Source: an uncultured Oscillospiraceae bacterium (GTDB lineage Bacteria; Bacillota; Clostridia; Oscillospirales; Oscillospiraceae). Taken from it: DNA of 25,034 bases. The stretch covers positions 1-25,034 of the forward strand of contig CAKTRJ010000033.1 in the NCBI GenBank assembly GCA_934597345.1, given 5' to 3'. The translations under genes and the position numbers were made by a program. Below, piece after piece: positions 13,455-20,816 of this stretch. The stretch's first letter is position 1. Every line of letters starts with the position of its first letter. Below the pieces are notes generated by a model. It was not told where the DNA came from. It ran no database searches and was given only the letters and a program-made list of their open reading frames with translations.

Positions 13455-14305
13455 AGCATCACCGCCTGTTCCTCACCCTCGCCGAAGCGGTTCATCACCA
13501 GCATGCAGATGACCACGATGATCATCATGACCAGCGAGATGGCCGCGCCCAGCTGGGGATTATACGCGCCGCCCAGAAACTGCCGCTCGATGAGATCGCC
13601 CAGCAGCAGCTCGGTGCCGCCGCCCAGCATCCGGCTGATGGCAAATGTGGATACCGACGGGACAAATACCATGGTGATACCGGACAGCACGCCCGGCAGA
13701 CTCAGGGGCAAAATCACCTTGCGGAACACGGTGACGCTGTTGGCGCCCAGATCGCGGGCCGCCTCCAGCAGGGAATAATCCAGCTTCACAATGACAGAAT
13801 AGATAGGCAGGATCATGAAGGGCAGGTAGTTATACACCATGCCCAGCACCACCGCGCCCGGGGTATTCATCATGGAAAAATACTCGATGCTGCTGCCGGT
13901 AATGCTGTTGTACAGGGCGATAATGCCGATCTTCTGCAACAGCTGATTCAAAAGGCCGTTATTCTCCAGAATGGTCATCCACGAATAGGTTCGCAGCAGA
14001 AAGTTCATCCACATGGGCAGCATAATGAGCACCATGGCGATCTTCTGAAACGACGCGCCCTCGCGGCTTAAAAAGTAGGACACGGGATAGCCGATCAGCA
14101 AACAGATGGCGGTGGCGATCAGCGCCAGTTTGAAGGATCGGCCGAATACCGACGCATAGTCGCCCATCTGCACAAAGTTGTCCAGCGTGGCGCCGCCGTC
14201 TCCGTTGGAAAAAGCATAGATCACCATGATGATGATGGGAGCCACCACGAAAATGGCCATCCATACCACATAAGGCACGGCGAAACGGGAGAGCTTATTC
14301 TTCAT
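13451..14305 (-). CDS. potB: Spermidine/putrescine ABC transporter permease PotB (284 aa)
   Basis: This is the first membrane subunit of the polyamine importer. I start at the ATG at 14305 ([19 protein letters not shown]), which has GGAGG 9 bases upstream within the potA tail and gives a normal length. A longer frame to 14356 would run entirely inside potA. Six hydrophobic helices are visible, starting at residues 10-30. The EAA motif ([30 protein letters not shown]) sits about two-thirds along, in the cytoplasmic loop that contacts the ATPase. The gene overlaps potA by 11 bases and potCD by 4, indicating coupled translation and assembly as a complex. Confidence 0.93.
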   Translation of the reverse strand: MKNKLSRFAVPYVVWMAIFVVAPIIIMVIYAFSNGDGGATLDNFVQMGDYASVFGRSFKLALIATAICLLIGYPVSYFLSREGASFQKIAMVLIMLPMWMNFLLRTYSWMTILENNGLLNQLLQKIGIIALYNSITGSSIEYFSMMNTPGAVVLGMVYNYLPFMILPIYSVIVKLDYSLLEAARDLGANSVTVFRKVILPLSLPGVLSGITMVFVPSVSTFAISRMLGGGTELLLGDLIERQFLGGAYNPQLGAAISLVMMIIVVICMLVMNRFGEGEEQAVML

Positions 14306-15437
14306 CCTCGCTCTCCTCCTCTTCCAGCTCTGCGCTGGCGTCCGCCAATTCCTCATACTCCTCGGAATAGGAGGAGTAGTCGCCGAACATACCGGAGTAT
14401 TCGCTCTTCTTCATGATGTGGAAGCCCTCCGGGTCGATCTTCACGCCGATCCGCGCGCCCACCGGCGAATGGTCGGTGGTCTGGATCAGCCATTTGAAGC
14501 CGCGGAAGTCCACGATGATGTCGTACTGCATCCCCTTGAAGGTCACGTTGGTGACGGTGCCCACCAACTGGCCCTGCTCCATGGGAACGATGTCGATGTC
14601 CTCGGGCCGGATGACCACGTCCACCGGCTCATTCTCGGCAAAGCCACCGTCCACGCAGGGGAACTCCTTGCCGTACATCTTCACCACGTTGTCGCGCACC
14701 ATGGTGCCGTTGAGGATGTTGCTCTCGCCGATAAAGTCCGCCACAAAGGCGTTTTTTGGCTCGTTATATATATCTTCCGGCGTTCCGATCTGCTGGATGC
14801 GGCCCTTATCCATCACCACCACGGTGTCGGACATGGTCAGTGCCTCCTCCTGGTCGTGGGTCACATAGATGAAGGTGATGCCCATCTGCTGCTGGATACG
14901 CTTCAGCTCGTTCTGCATATCCTTCCGCAGCCGGAGATCCAGCGCGCCCAGCGGCTCGTCTAGCAGCAGCACCTTGGGGCGGTTCACCAGCGCGCGGGCA
15001 ATGGCCACACGCTGCTGCTGGCCGCCGGAGAGCTGGTCAACGCGGCGCTGCTCAAAGCCCTTCAGGCTGACCACCGCCAGCATCTCCGTGACACGCTGCC
15101 GTATCTCATCCTCCGGCACCTTGGCGATACGCAGGCCGAAGGCCACGTTCTCGAATACGTCCAAATGGGGAAACAGGGCGTATTTCTGGAACACGGTGTT
15201 GATCTGCCGCTTATGCGGCGGAACGTCATTGATCCTCACACCGTCAAAGGTAACATCACCGGATGTGGGCGTCGTAAACCCGCCGATGATCCGCAGCGTT
15301 GTGGTCTTGCCGCAGCCGCTGGGCCCAAGCAGTGTGAGGAATTCGGAATCGTTGATGTAAAGATTGATATTGTCGAGAACCAGCTCGTCGTCAAACGCCA
15401 TGCAGAGGTTCCGCAGGCGAATCAACTCTTTGGACAT
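14295..15437 (-). CDS. potA: Spermidine/putrescine ABC transporter ATPase PotA (380 aa)
   Basis: This cytoplasmic ATPase powers polyamine import. GGGAGG precedes the ATG by a short gap. The ABC domain shows Walker A GPSGCGKT (38-45), Q-loop QKYALFPH (84-91), signature LSGGQ (136-140), Walker B VLLLDEP (156-162) and switch His194. The regulatory TOBE domain (about 270-345, with [12 protein letters not shown] and [15 protein letters not shown]) is typical of the PotA/CysA/MalK group. The last 30 residues are unusual: a Ser/Tyr patch, then an almost entirely acidic run ending EEEESEDEE, beyond the normal PotA end (about 350). That tail also encodes the potB ribosome binding site, and the two genes overlap by 11 bases. 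It is first in the operon. Confidence 0.96.
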   Translation of the reverse strand: MSKELIRLRNLCMAFDDELVLDNINLYINDSEFLTLLGPSGCGKTTTLRIIGGFTTPTSGDVTFDGVRINDVPPHKRQINTVFQKYALFPHLDVFENVAFGLRIAKVPEDEIRQRVTEMLAVVSLKGFEQRRVDQLSGGQQQRVAIARALVNRPKVLLLDEPLGALDLRLRKDMQNELKRIQQQMGITFIYVTHDQEEALTMSDTVVVMDKGRIQQIGTPEDIYNEPKNAFVADFIGESNILNGTMVRDNVVKMYGKEFPCVDGGFAENEPVDVVIRPEDIDIVPMEQGQLVGTVTNVTFKGMQYDIIVDFRGFKWLIQTTDHSPVGARIGVKIDPEGFHIMKKSEYSGMFGDYSSYSEEYEELADASAELEEEESEDEE

Positions 15438-15552
15438 TTATCCTCCCCCGTTCATAAAAAAGATATTTTCCGCCTCTTCTCTCTGTACTCACCGAGGGCC
15501 GGAACGGCCTGTATTTTTCGTTGAAATTCGGCATGCTGAAAACAGCAAGACC

Positions 15553-15581
15553 ACTATATAGAAAAAGGGGGAAAATGTCAA
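15553..15581 (-). promoter_or_regulatory. Strong promoter of the pot operon
   Basis: On the minus strand a perfect TTGACA (complement of 15576-15581) and TATAGT (complement of 15553-15558) have a 17-base spacer. The leader of about 110 bases begins with a small palindrome, GCTG-AAAA-CAGC (15535-15546), at the transcription start, a possible operator. Confidence 0.8.
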
Positions 15582-15605
15582 TATAAATTGAAAAAAGTTG
15601 TACGC

Positions 15606-15680
15606 GGCGGCCTGAGGGCAGGCCGCCCTACGAAGTCCTATCGGTAGCCATTCCGTAGGGCGGGGTGCCCTCACCCCGCC
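15606..15680. repeat. Composite palindromic repeat (REP/BIME-like)
   Basis: Two hairpins, GGCGGCCTG-AGGG-CAGGCCGCC (15606-15627) and GGCGGGGTG-CCCT-CACCCCGCC (15659-15680), face each other. They are joined by CCCTACGAA, a 16-base spacer containing CTATCGG, and TTCCGTAGGG. The same architecture recurs at the right end of the window (24967-25034) in the opposite orientation, and half of it recurs at 20631-20659. It fills the gap between the divergent potA and Mbeg1-like genes. Confidence 0.8.
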
Positions 15681-15836
15681 GCCCCAATGCAAAGCACCAT
15701 CGTATACCATGCGGGCCGTCGGGGACGCCGGTCCCTACGGCCGGTGGGTTCACCGGGTGGGCTGATGCACCCCAAGGGTACTTGTTCCGCTCCACTGCGT
15801 GGGCATCGCCCCCTACAAAGCAACTGCCGAACATTC
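15681..15836. repeat. Further intergenic repeat sequence
   Basis: No gene is seen here. The stretch holds an imperfect palindrome GTCGGGGAC-GCCG-GTCCCTAC (about 15719-15738) and the 19-base segment TGCACCCCAAGGGTACTTG (15766-15784), which recurs exactly, inverted, at 20469-20487. It appears to be a second repeat family abutting the composite repeat. Confidence 0.6.
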
Positions 15837-15865
15837 TTGCGCCCATGGAGAAAATATGCTATGAT
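15837..15865 (+). promoter_or_regulatory. Promoter of the Mbeg1-like hydrolase gene
   Basis: TTGCGC (15837-15842) and TATGAT (15860-15865) are 17 bases apart and end 34 bases before the ATG, immediately downstream of the repeats. Confidence 0.6.
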
Positions 15866-15899
15866 ACTGCTACCAATTTTACCCACAAAGGAGAGCGCC

Positions 15900-17102
15900 A
15901 TGGACAAAAACGAAAAAGCCGCGGTCACCACGGTGTTTGACTATCTGCGCTGGCGGGGCGACCTGACCTTCGCGCAGGACGCTTTCAACGAGGTGGACAG
16001 CCTTGTGCTGTGCATCATCACCTATCTGAATTTCCGCCGCTTCCCGGAGCTGCGCAGCCGCGAACCGGAAAACGCCGTATTGCTGGGCGACATCGTTCCC
16101 CGTATGACGGAGGAGGACGAGCAGCAGGGCCTGTCCCCCAACGACTATATCCCGCTGATGAAGCTGGCCGCCGGGTCCCGCCGCTTCGGCGGCGTGCGGA
16201 TGTTCGGCTATGAGGCGGTGCGGGACGAGACGCGGGAGATGCAGCTGGACGCCCTGTCCTTCCTGGTGCCGGACGGCACGCTGTTCTGCGCCTTCATGGG
16301 CACCGACCGCTCGCTGGTGGGCTGGAAGGAGAATCTGAACCTCAGCTTTATGGACGCCGTCCCCGCCCAGATCGGCGCGGCGGAGTATGTGGAGGATATG
16401 GCCTGGCATTGTCCCGAGCGTCCCCTGCGGATCGGCGGCCACTCCAAGGGCGGCAATCTGGCGGCCTACGCCGCCATGCACATTCCGGAAAGACTGCAGC
16501 GCACCCGTCTGCTGGACGCCTATAATAACGACGGCCCCGGCTTCCGCAAGGACGTGACCGATACGGAGGAGTACCGCCGCATCGCTGAAAAGCTCCACAC
16601 CTACATCCCCGCCTCCTCCATCGTGGGGGTGCTGTTGGAGCACACGGAGGACTATGTGGTGGTGGCCAGCAACAGCCGCGCCGTCATGCAGCATGAGCCG
16701 CTGACCTGGGGCGTGCAGGGCCGGCAGTTCATCCGGTGCGAGGAGCGTTCGGAGCTGGGCAAGCTGTCCGACGATGTGCTGCGGGAGTGGATCGCCTCCA
16801 TGAGCCGCGAGGAGCGGGAGGAGTTTTCCGCTGCGCTGTTCGACATGTTCACCCAGGGCGGCAAGCTGCGCTCGCTGGAGGAGGTCAAACAGAAGGATCT
16901 TCTCCGCCGTCTGGCTGCCGACGAAAAGCAGAAGGGCATCGTGTCGGAGGTCATGCGGCGGCTGATGTCCGACGTAAAGGACGAGTTCCTCCGCACGGCG
17001 GAGGAGGGCCTGAAGGAGACGGCGGAGACGCTGAAGGAGACCGCCGGGAATCTCTATCAGGCGGGCCAGAAGGTGCTGGAGCGCCGCAAGGAAGAAAAAT
17101 AA
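15900..17102 (+). CDS. Mbeg1-like (DUF2974) alpha/beta-hydrolase (400 aa)
   Basis: This is a predicted cytoplasmic serine hydrolase of the Mbeg1-like/DUF2974 family, common in gut Firmicutes and of unproven substrate. AAAGGAG (15887-15893) is 6 bases before the ATG. A longer frame upstream crosses the repeat DNA and is rejected. The nucleophile elbow is GGHSKGGNLAAYAA, with Ser182. Before it lies LFCAFMGTDRSLVGWKENLNLSF (about 128-150), the lipase-like strand and oxyanion region, and after it YNNDGPGF. The last 60 residues form charged amphipathic helices with LKETAETLKETAGNLYQ-type heptads, a likely coiled coil. The gene is monocistronic, with its own promoter and a strong terminator. No signal peptide is seen. 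Confidence 0.85.
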   Translation: MDKNEKAAVTTVFDYLRWRGDLTFAQDAFNEVDSLVLCIITYLNFRRFPELRSREPENAVLLGDIVPRMTEEDEQQGLSPNDYIPLMKLAAGSRRFGGVRMFGYEAVRDETREMQLDALSFLVPDGTLFCAFMGTDRSLVGWKENLNLSFMDAVPAQIGAAEYVEDMAWHCPERPLRIGGHSKGGNLAAYAAMHIPERLQRTRLLDAYNNDGPGFRKDVTDTEEYRRIAEKLHTYIPASSIVGVLLEHTEDYVVVASNSRAVMQHEPLTWGVQGRQFIRCEERSELGKLSDDVLREWIASMSREEREEFSAALFDMFTQGGKLRSLEEVKQKDLLRRLAADEKQKGIVSEVMRRLMSDVKDEFLRTAEEGLKETAETLKETAGNLYQAGQKVLERRKEEK

Positions 17103-17105
17103 AGG

Positions 17106-17132
17106 AAGTCCCGGCCGGTGGCCGGGACTTTT
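17106..17132 (+). terminator. Terminator of the Mbeg1-like gene
   Basis: GTCCCGGCC (17108-17116) and GGCCGGGAC (17120-17128) form a perfect 9-base stem, followed by T4, starting a few bases after the stop codon. Confidence 0.88.
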
Positions 17133-17155
17133 GAGCTTGTCGGGAAACCCATCTT

Positions 17156-17283
17156 TGTCATTCCGAGGAGCGAAGCGACGTGGGAATCCGTGATCCGAAC
17201 AATGCGAATCTGCATAAAAAGCGGAAATCTCACGTTTTAGAAACGGATTGCCACGCCAGTCTGCGGACTGGCTCGCAATGACA
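17156..17283. mobile_element. 128-bp MITE-like interspersed repeat
   Basis: The segment begins TGTCATTCCGAG and ends CTCGCAATGACA, terminal inverted repeats matching at 11 of 12 bases. Subterminal motifs (GAGCGAAGCGACGTGGGAATCC at one end and its rough counterpart GGATTGCCACGCCAGT at the other) are those of a widespread non-coding repeat class I recognise from many bacterial genomes. It encodes nothing. It lies between two convergent genes, where insertion is harmless. Confidence 0.7.
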
Positions 17284-17304
17284 GAACTCTTTCGACAGTC
17301 TGAG

Positions 17305-17329
17305 AAGTCCCGGCCAACGGCGGGAACTT
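17305..17329 (-). terminator. Probable terminator of the metallo-hydrolase gene, partial copy of the terminator at 17106
   Basis: AAGTCCCGGCC (17305-17315) pairs imperfectly with GGCGGGAACTT (17319-17329). The segment GAAGTCCCGGCC is identical to the start of the terminator on the other side of the MITE-like repeat. It lies 16 bases after the minus-strand stop. Confidence 0.5.
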
Positions 17330-17344
17330 ACTTCTTCTGCCTGT

Positions 17345-18247
17345 TCAGGCGTGGTAATACGTTTTGGCGCAGTATTCCCGCTGGATGATGATGCGGCCTT
17401 CGTCGGTGAGCCAGTCCACAAAGTTGGCAAAGTTCCGCTCAATGATGGAGAACTTGAACTCGTTCTTCGTGCGGATGTTCTCCCGCTGGCAGAAGGCGGC
17501 GATCCACTGGGCGAAGGTCATGCCGTCCACCAGATCCTCCAGCAGCTCGTCGGCCTTACGGTGGGTGAATGCGCAGTTGCTGTCCACCAGGGCTTCCAGC
17601 TCCGCATGATCCGTGATCACCGCCTTGTGGGCGATGATATAGGCGTCATACCGGCTCTGCCGCAGGAATTCCCGGCTCTGGAGGTCACGGGCGATGAACA
17701 TGGAGGTAGGCAGCTTGGCGTTGTCGATCTGCTGCTGGTCGATGAGGCAGTCCCCTACATAAGCCACATTGTCCGGCGTTACCACGCCGATGTGACCAGC
17801 ACTGTGACCCGGCAGCTGCAAGATGCCGAAGCGTGCGCCGCAGAAGTCCAGCCACGCATCCTCCGGGCCGATGATGGTGTCCGCTACGAAGCACTCCTCC
17901 AGAAAATACTCCCGGCTCTTGCCGTAGGTCAGGGCCACATAGTTGGCCCGATAGGCGTCTGGGTTCACGGAGATACCCGCCTCGATGATGTGGGCGGCGG
18001 CCTTTGCGCCGTAGCGCTGCTGTAAATAGCGGACGTTGCCGCTGTGATCAAAATGGGCATGGGAGCAGATAACGCCCAACAGACGGAAGCCGTTGTCCTC
18101 GATCATGGCGGTCAGTCCCGCCCGGTCCAGCTTGGCATAGCCGGTGTCGATCAGCACGATATCCTTCTCTGTCACATAATAGACGCCAAGCAGCGCGGTA
18201 TTGGCCTCCGCCACCCAGGTATTTCCCAAAACATGACGCAGCTCCAT
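17345..18247 (-). CDS. Metallo-beta-lactamase-fold hydrolase (300 aa)
   Basis: This is a predicted zinc-dependent hydrolase, probably cytoplasmic, of unknown substrate. The ATG at 18247 (MELRHVLGNTWVAEANTALLGVYY) follows an AAAGGA site 10 bases upstream and the promoter at 18273-18301. Upstream in-frame starts would precede that promoter. The first strand ends in VLIDTGYA. The metal motif is CSHAHFDHSGN (H-x-H-x-D-H at 63-68), followed by LPGHSAGHIGV and VAYVGDCLI, with a late His in AYIIAHKAV. Together these are a complete glyoxalase II-type site. About 80 extra C-terminal residues, rich in aromatic and charged positions (TKNEFKFSIIERNFANFVDWLTDEGRI), resemble a small winged-helix-like domain of unknown role. 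It is transcribed divergently from pyrH. Confidence 0.85.
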   Translation of the reverse strand: MELRHVLGNTWVAEANTALLGVYYVTEKDIVLIDTGYAKLDRAGLTAMIEDNGFRLLGVICSHAHFDHSGNVRYLQQRYGAKAAAHIIEAGISVNPDAYRANYVALTYGKSREYFLEECFVADTIIGPEDAWLDFCGARFGILQLPGHSAGHIGVVTPDNVAYVGDCLIDQQQIDNAKLPTSMFIARDLQSREFLRQSRYDAYIIAHKAVITDHAELEALVDSNCAFTHRKADELLEDLVDGMTFAQWIAAFCQRENIRTKNEFKFSIIERNFANFVDWLTDEGRIIIQREYCAKTYYHA

Positions 18248-18272
18248 GGCGCTCACATCCTTTCCATCCGGC

Positions 18273-18301
18273 AGTATAACAGCTTTTCCCGACTGCCGCA
18301 A
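18273..18301 (-). promoter_or_regulatory. Promoter of the metallo-hydrolase gene
   Basis: On the minus strand TTGCGG (complement of 18296-18301) and TATACT (complement of 18273-18278) are separated by 17 bases. Bases 18302-18416, the AT-rich pyrH leader, show no clear pyrH promoter; TAAAAT at 18355-18360 is a weak -10 candidate. Confidence 0.65.
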
Positions 18302-18416
18302 GAAAGAATGTACAAAATTTTGATTTTCCTCTATGCAAATCGGGAAAAATGCGGTAAAATACAATCTGACATTTACATCAACATAAAAATTTGTCAAGTA
18401 ATAAGGGAGAACATGC

Positions 18417-19136
18417 ATGGACGAACCGAAATATAAGCGGGTGCTGCTGAAGATCAGCGGCGAAGCGCTGGCCGGTGACAAGCACTTTGGCCTGGACTTC
18501 AAGGTGATGGGCCAGGTGGCCGACGTCATCAAGGAATGCGCCGCCATGGGCGTGGAGATCGGCGTGGTCATCGGCGGCGGCAACTTCTGGCGCGGCGTCA
18601 AGAACGGCGAGGGCTATATCGAGCGCTCCCGCGCCGACCACATGGGCATGCTGGCCACCACCATGAACTGCATGGCTATGGCCGACGTGCTGGAGCAGAA
18701 GGGCGTGGACGTGCGGGTGCAGACGGCGCTGGAGATCCGCGCCGTGGCCGAGCCCTACATTCGTGCCCGTGCCATCCGCCATCTGGAGAAGGGCCGCGTG
18801 GTGATTTTCGGCTGCGGCACCGGCAACCCCTATTTCTCCACCGACACCGCCGCGGTGCTCCGCGCCGCAGAGATCGGCGCCGACGTGATATTGCTGGCCA
18901 AGAATATCGACGGCGTGTATGACAGCGACCCCGCCACCAATGCCGATGCGGTGAAGTTTGACGCCATCACTTATGACGAGGTGCTCAAGCGCCATCTGGC
19001 CGTGATGGATTCCACCGCCACCAGCATGTCTATGGACAACCACATCCCCGTGCTGGTGTTCGCCCTGAAGGATCCCTATAATATCGTCCGCGCCATCCGC
19101 GGTGAAAAAATCGGAACAATTGTCAAGGAGGACTGA
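18417..19136 (+). CDS. pyrH: UMP kinase (239 aa)
   Basis: This hexameric cytoplasmic kinase makes UDP from UMP and ATP, the committed step to UTP and CTP. AAGGGAG (18403-18409) is 7 bases before the chosen ATG; an ATG 4 bases earlier is out of frame. Amino-acid-kinase fold motifs are present: [14 protein letters not shown] at the N-terminus, [10 protein letters not shown] (51-60) and [49 protein letters not shown] follows, and the conserved C-terminal GTIV. Length is the family norm (about 235-245). It lies 5 bases before frr, and tsf and rpsB are usually just upstream, but here a divergent hydrolase gene precedes it. No database was needed for this assignment. Confidence 0.97.
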   Translation: MDEPKYKRVLLKISGEALAGDKHFGLDFKVMGQVADVIKECAAMGVEIGVVIGGGNFWRGVKNGEGYIERSRADHMGMLATTMNCMAMADVLEQKGVDVRVQTALEIRAVAEPYIRARAIRHLEKGRVVIFGCGTGNPYFSTDTAAVLRAAEIGADVILLAKNIDGVYDSDPATNADAVKFDAITYDEVLKRHLAVMDSTATSMSMDNHIPVLVFALKDPYNIVRAIRGEKIGTIVKED

Positions 19137-19141
19137 AAGAC

Positions 19142-19699
19142 ATGTTGAAGGATGAATACAAGATCTACGAGGAAAAGATGAAGAAGAGCATCGAGTCCGT
19201 GGAGAATGACTTTGCCGCCGTCCGCGCCGGCCGGGCCAACGCCTCCGTGCTCAACCGCATCAACGTGGATTACTACGGCACCCCTACCCCGATCCAGCAG
19301 ATCGCGTCCATCGGCTCCCCCGATCCCCGCACCCTGCTGATCACCCCTTGGGACGCCAACGCGCTGAAGGGCATCGAAAAGGCCATTCAGGAGTCTGATC
19401 TGGGCATCAATCCCCAGAACGACGGCAAGAGCATCCGCCTGGCCTTCCCGCAGTTGACGGAGGAGCGCCGTAAGGAGCTGGTCAAGCAGATCCGCAAATA
19501 TACCGAGGGCGGCAAGGTGGCCGTGCGCAATATCCGCCGCGACGCCATGGATAACTTCAAGAAGCAGCAGAAGGCCTCCGAGATCACCGAGGACGAGCTG
19601 AAGATGGCAGAAAAGGACCTGCAGAAGATGACCGACGACAGCTGCAAGGAACTGGATAAGCTGCTGGAAAACAAGGAAAAGGAACTGATGTCCGTCTGA
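19142..19699 (+). CDS. frr: Ribosome recycling factor (185 aa)
   Basis: This tRNA-shaped protein splits the post-termination ribosome together with EF-G. The 185-residue size is exact for RRF. Helix I (KMKKSIESVENDFAAVRAGRANASVLNRINVDYYG), the beta-rich domain II (TPIQQIASIGSPDPRTLLITPWD) and helix III (LTEERRKELVKQIRKYTEGGKVAVRNIRRDAMD) are all recognisable. The GGAGG in the pyrH C-terminus (AAGGAGGACTGA) provides its ribosome binding site. Its TGA overlaps the ATG of uppS by one base (TGATG), so the pair is translationally coupled. Confidence 0.97.
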   Translation: MLKDEYKIYEEKMKKSIESVENDFAAVRAGRANASVLNRINVDYYGTPTPIQQIASIGSPDPRTLLITPWDANALKGIEKAIQESDLGINPQNDGKSIRLAFPQLTEERRKELVKQIRKYTEGGKVAVRNIRRDAMDNFKKQQKASEITEDELKMAEKDLQKMTDDSCKELDKLLENKEKELMSV

Positions 19700-20430
19700 T
19701 GGGCCTGTTCCGGAAGAAGCATACAACGGCGGGACAGGTGGACATGGGCCGCCTGCCCCGCCATATCGCTATTATTATGGACGGCAACGGTCGTTGGGCA
19801 AAGAAGCGTGGGCTTCCGCGCACTGCCGGCCATAAAGTAGGCGCTGAGGTGTTCCGCGATATCGCCACCTACTGCAAAGAACTGGGGGTCCAGTACCTGA
19901 CGGTATATGCCTTTTCCACCGAGAACTGGAAACGTCCCCAAGACGAGGTGGATACCATCATGGGCCTTTTGGAGCAGTATCTGCAGGAGGCCATCGACAC
20001 CATGGAGCGGGATCATATTCGCCTGAAGATCCTGGGCGACACAACGGCGCTGTCTCCCAAGCTGCAGCAGATGATCGCCGAGACCAACGCCATCTCCACC
20101 CACTATCAGGGCTTTCAGGCCAACATCTGCCTGAACTACGGCGGCCGGGCCGAGATTTTGCGTGCCGCCCGCCTGTGCGCTGAGAGCGGCGAGGAATGGA
20201 CGGAGGAGAACTTCGGCAAGTACCTGTGGTCGGCGGGCATCCCCGACCCGGAGCTGATCATCCGCCCCAGCGGCGAGCTGCGCCTGAGCAATTTTTTGCT
20301 GTGGCAGTGCGCCTACAGCGAGTTTTATTTCTGCGACACCCTGTGGCCGGACTTCAAGCGTCACGATCTGGATAAGGCGATCATTGATTTTCAGGGCCGA
20401 GACAGAAGATTTGGTGGGGTAAAGGCGTAA
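19699..20430 (+). CDS. uppS: Undecaprenyl diphosphate synthase (243 aa)
   Basis: This cis-prenyltransferase extends farnesyl diphosphate with isopentenyl units to the C55 lipid carrier for peptidoglycan synthesis. IAIIMDGNGRWAKKRG (Asp28 catalytic) opens the fold. GHKVGAEVFRDI, YAFSTENWKRP and the late IRPSGELRLSNFLLWQCAYSEFYF complete the five family blocks. Its length is normal. The first 15 residues (MGLFRKKHTTAGQVD) are a non-conserved extension. The ATG shares a base with the frr stop. In related genomes cdsA follows almost directly, but here 386 bases of repeat DNA intervene. Confidence 0.97.
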   Translation: MGLFRKKHTTAGQVDMGRLPRHIAIIMDGNGRWAKKRGLPRTAGHKVGAEVFRDIATYCKELGVQYLTVYAFSTENWKRPQDEVDTIMGLLEQYLQEAIDTMERDHIRLKILGDTTALSPKLQQMIAETNAISTHYQGFQANICLNYGGRAEILRAARLCAESGEEWTEENFGKYLWSAGIPDPELIIRPSGELRLSNFLLWQCAYSEFYFCDTLWPDFKRHDLDKAIIDFQGRDRRFGGVKA

Positions 20431-20468
20431 GCCTCCCTCTGTGAGGCACCCCAGTGCGCGCCGCGAAG

Positions 20469-20487
20469 CAAGTACCCTTGGGGTGCA
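20469..20487 (-). repeat. Inverted copy of the 19-base segment at 15766-15784
   Basis: The complement reads TGCACCCCAAGGGTACTTG, an exact 19-base match to 15766-15784. It lies inside a larger GCACCCCA/TGGGGTGC inverted repeat. Confidence 0.8.
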
Positions 20488-20527
20488 CACTGGGGCGTGC
20501 ACAGCTGATGTGGCGCGAAGCGCCGGA

Positions 20528-20558
20528 GGGAGAGAATAAAATACTTAAATTCTCTCCC
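20528..20558. repeat. Inverted repeat GGGAGAGAAT / ATTCTCTCCC
   Basis: A perfect 10-base stem (20528-20537 with 20549-20558) encloses an AT-rich 11-base loop. It resembles the end unit of a MITE-like repeat. Confidence 0.6.
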
Positions 20559-20630
20559 CCAGTCTCGCTTGCGCTCGACAGCCCCCTCTCAGAGGGGGCC
20601 TTTGGGGTGCGATGTGGTATTGTTAGACGC

Positions 20631-20659
20631 TTCGTAGGGCGGCCTGCCCTCAGGCCGCC
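20631..20659. repeat. Half copy of the composite palindromic repeat
   Basis: TTCGTAG (20631-20637) leads into GGCGGCCTG-CCCT-CAGGCCGCC (20638-20659), the same hairpin type as at 15606-15627 but with the joining segment on one side only. Confidence 0.75.
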
Positions 20660-20693
20660 GACCGATGATGCGGCGGGGTATCGTTGGTTGGCG

Positions 20694-20766
20694 CGTAGGG
20701 GCGACCCTTGCGGTTGCCCGCACAAGAATATTGCCGCACCGGGCGACCGTGAGGGTCGCCCCTACG
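20694..20766. repeat. 73-bp long palindrome
   Basis: CGTAGGGGCGACCCT (20694-20708) is perfectly complementary to AGGGTCGCCCCTACG (20752-20766). Further inside, GGTTGCCCG and CGGGCGACC also pair with one wobble, giving an extended cruciform-prone structure. Confidence 0.75.
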
Positions 20767-20816
20767 GAACGTTTACCGCACCATTTCGCGCATCACATAC
20801 ATAACAAGGAGCAACT

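Larger units (their letters stand above)
20431..20816. repeat. Dense cluster of palindromic repeats between uppS and cdsA
   Basis: No gene is present in these 386 bases. In order they hold: a GCACCCCA...TGGGGTGC inverted repeat containing the 19-base shared segment (20469-20487); GGGAGAGAAT/ATTCTCTCCC (20528-20558); GCCCCCTC-TCA-GAGGGGGC (20581-20599), a possible terminator; a half composite repeat (20631-20659); and a long palindrome (20694-20766). At least four repeat families are packed head to tail. No clear promoter for cdsA was found, only its ribosome binding site AAGGAG just before 20817. Confidence 0.8.

Noticed and set aside
11736..13778. 680-codon open frame on the plus strand opposite potCD
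   Set aside because: It is antisense to a well-supported gene, its composition (His, Gln, Gly, Val rich) is typical of the complement of GC-rich coding DNA, and it has no domain or ribosome binding site.
18302..18416. Riboswitch or strong promoter in the pyrH leader
   Set aside because: The AT-rich leader has only a weak -10-like TAAAAT and no conserved riboswitch pattern that I can recognise.
20431..20816. CRISPR array or coding region between uppS and cdsA
   Set aside because: The repeats are palindromes of different families without regular spacing or constant direct repeats, and open frames crossing them lack start signals.
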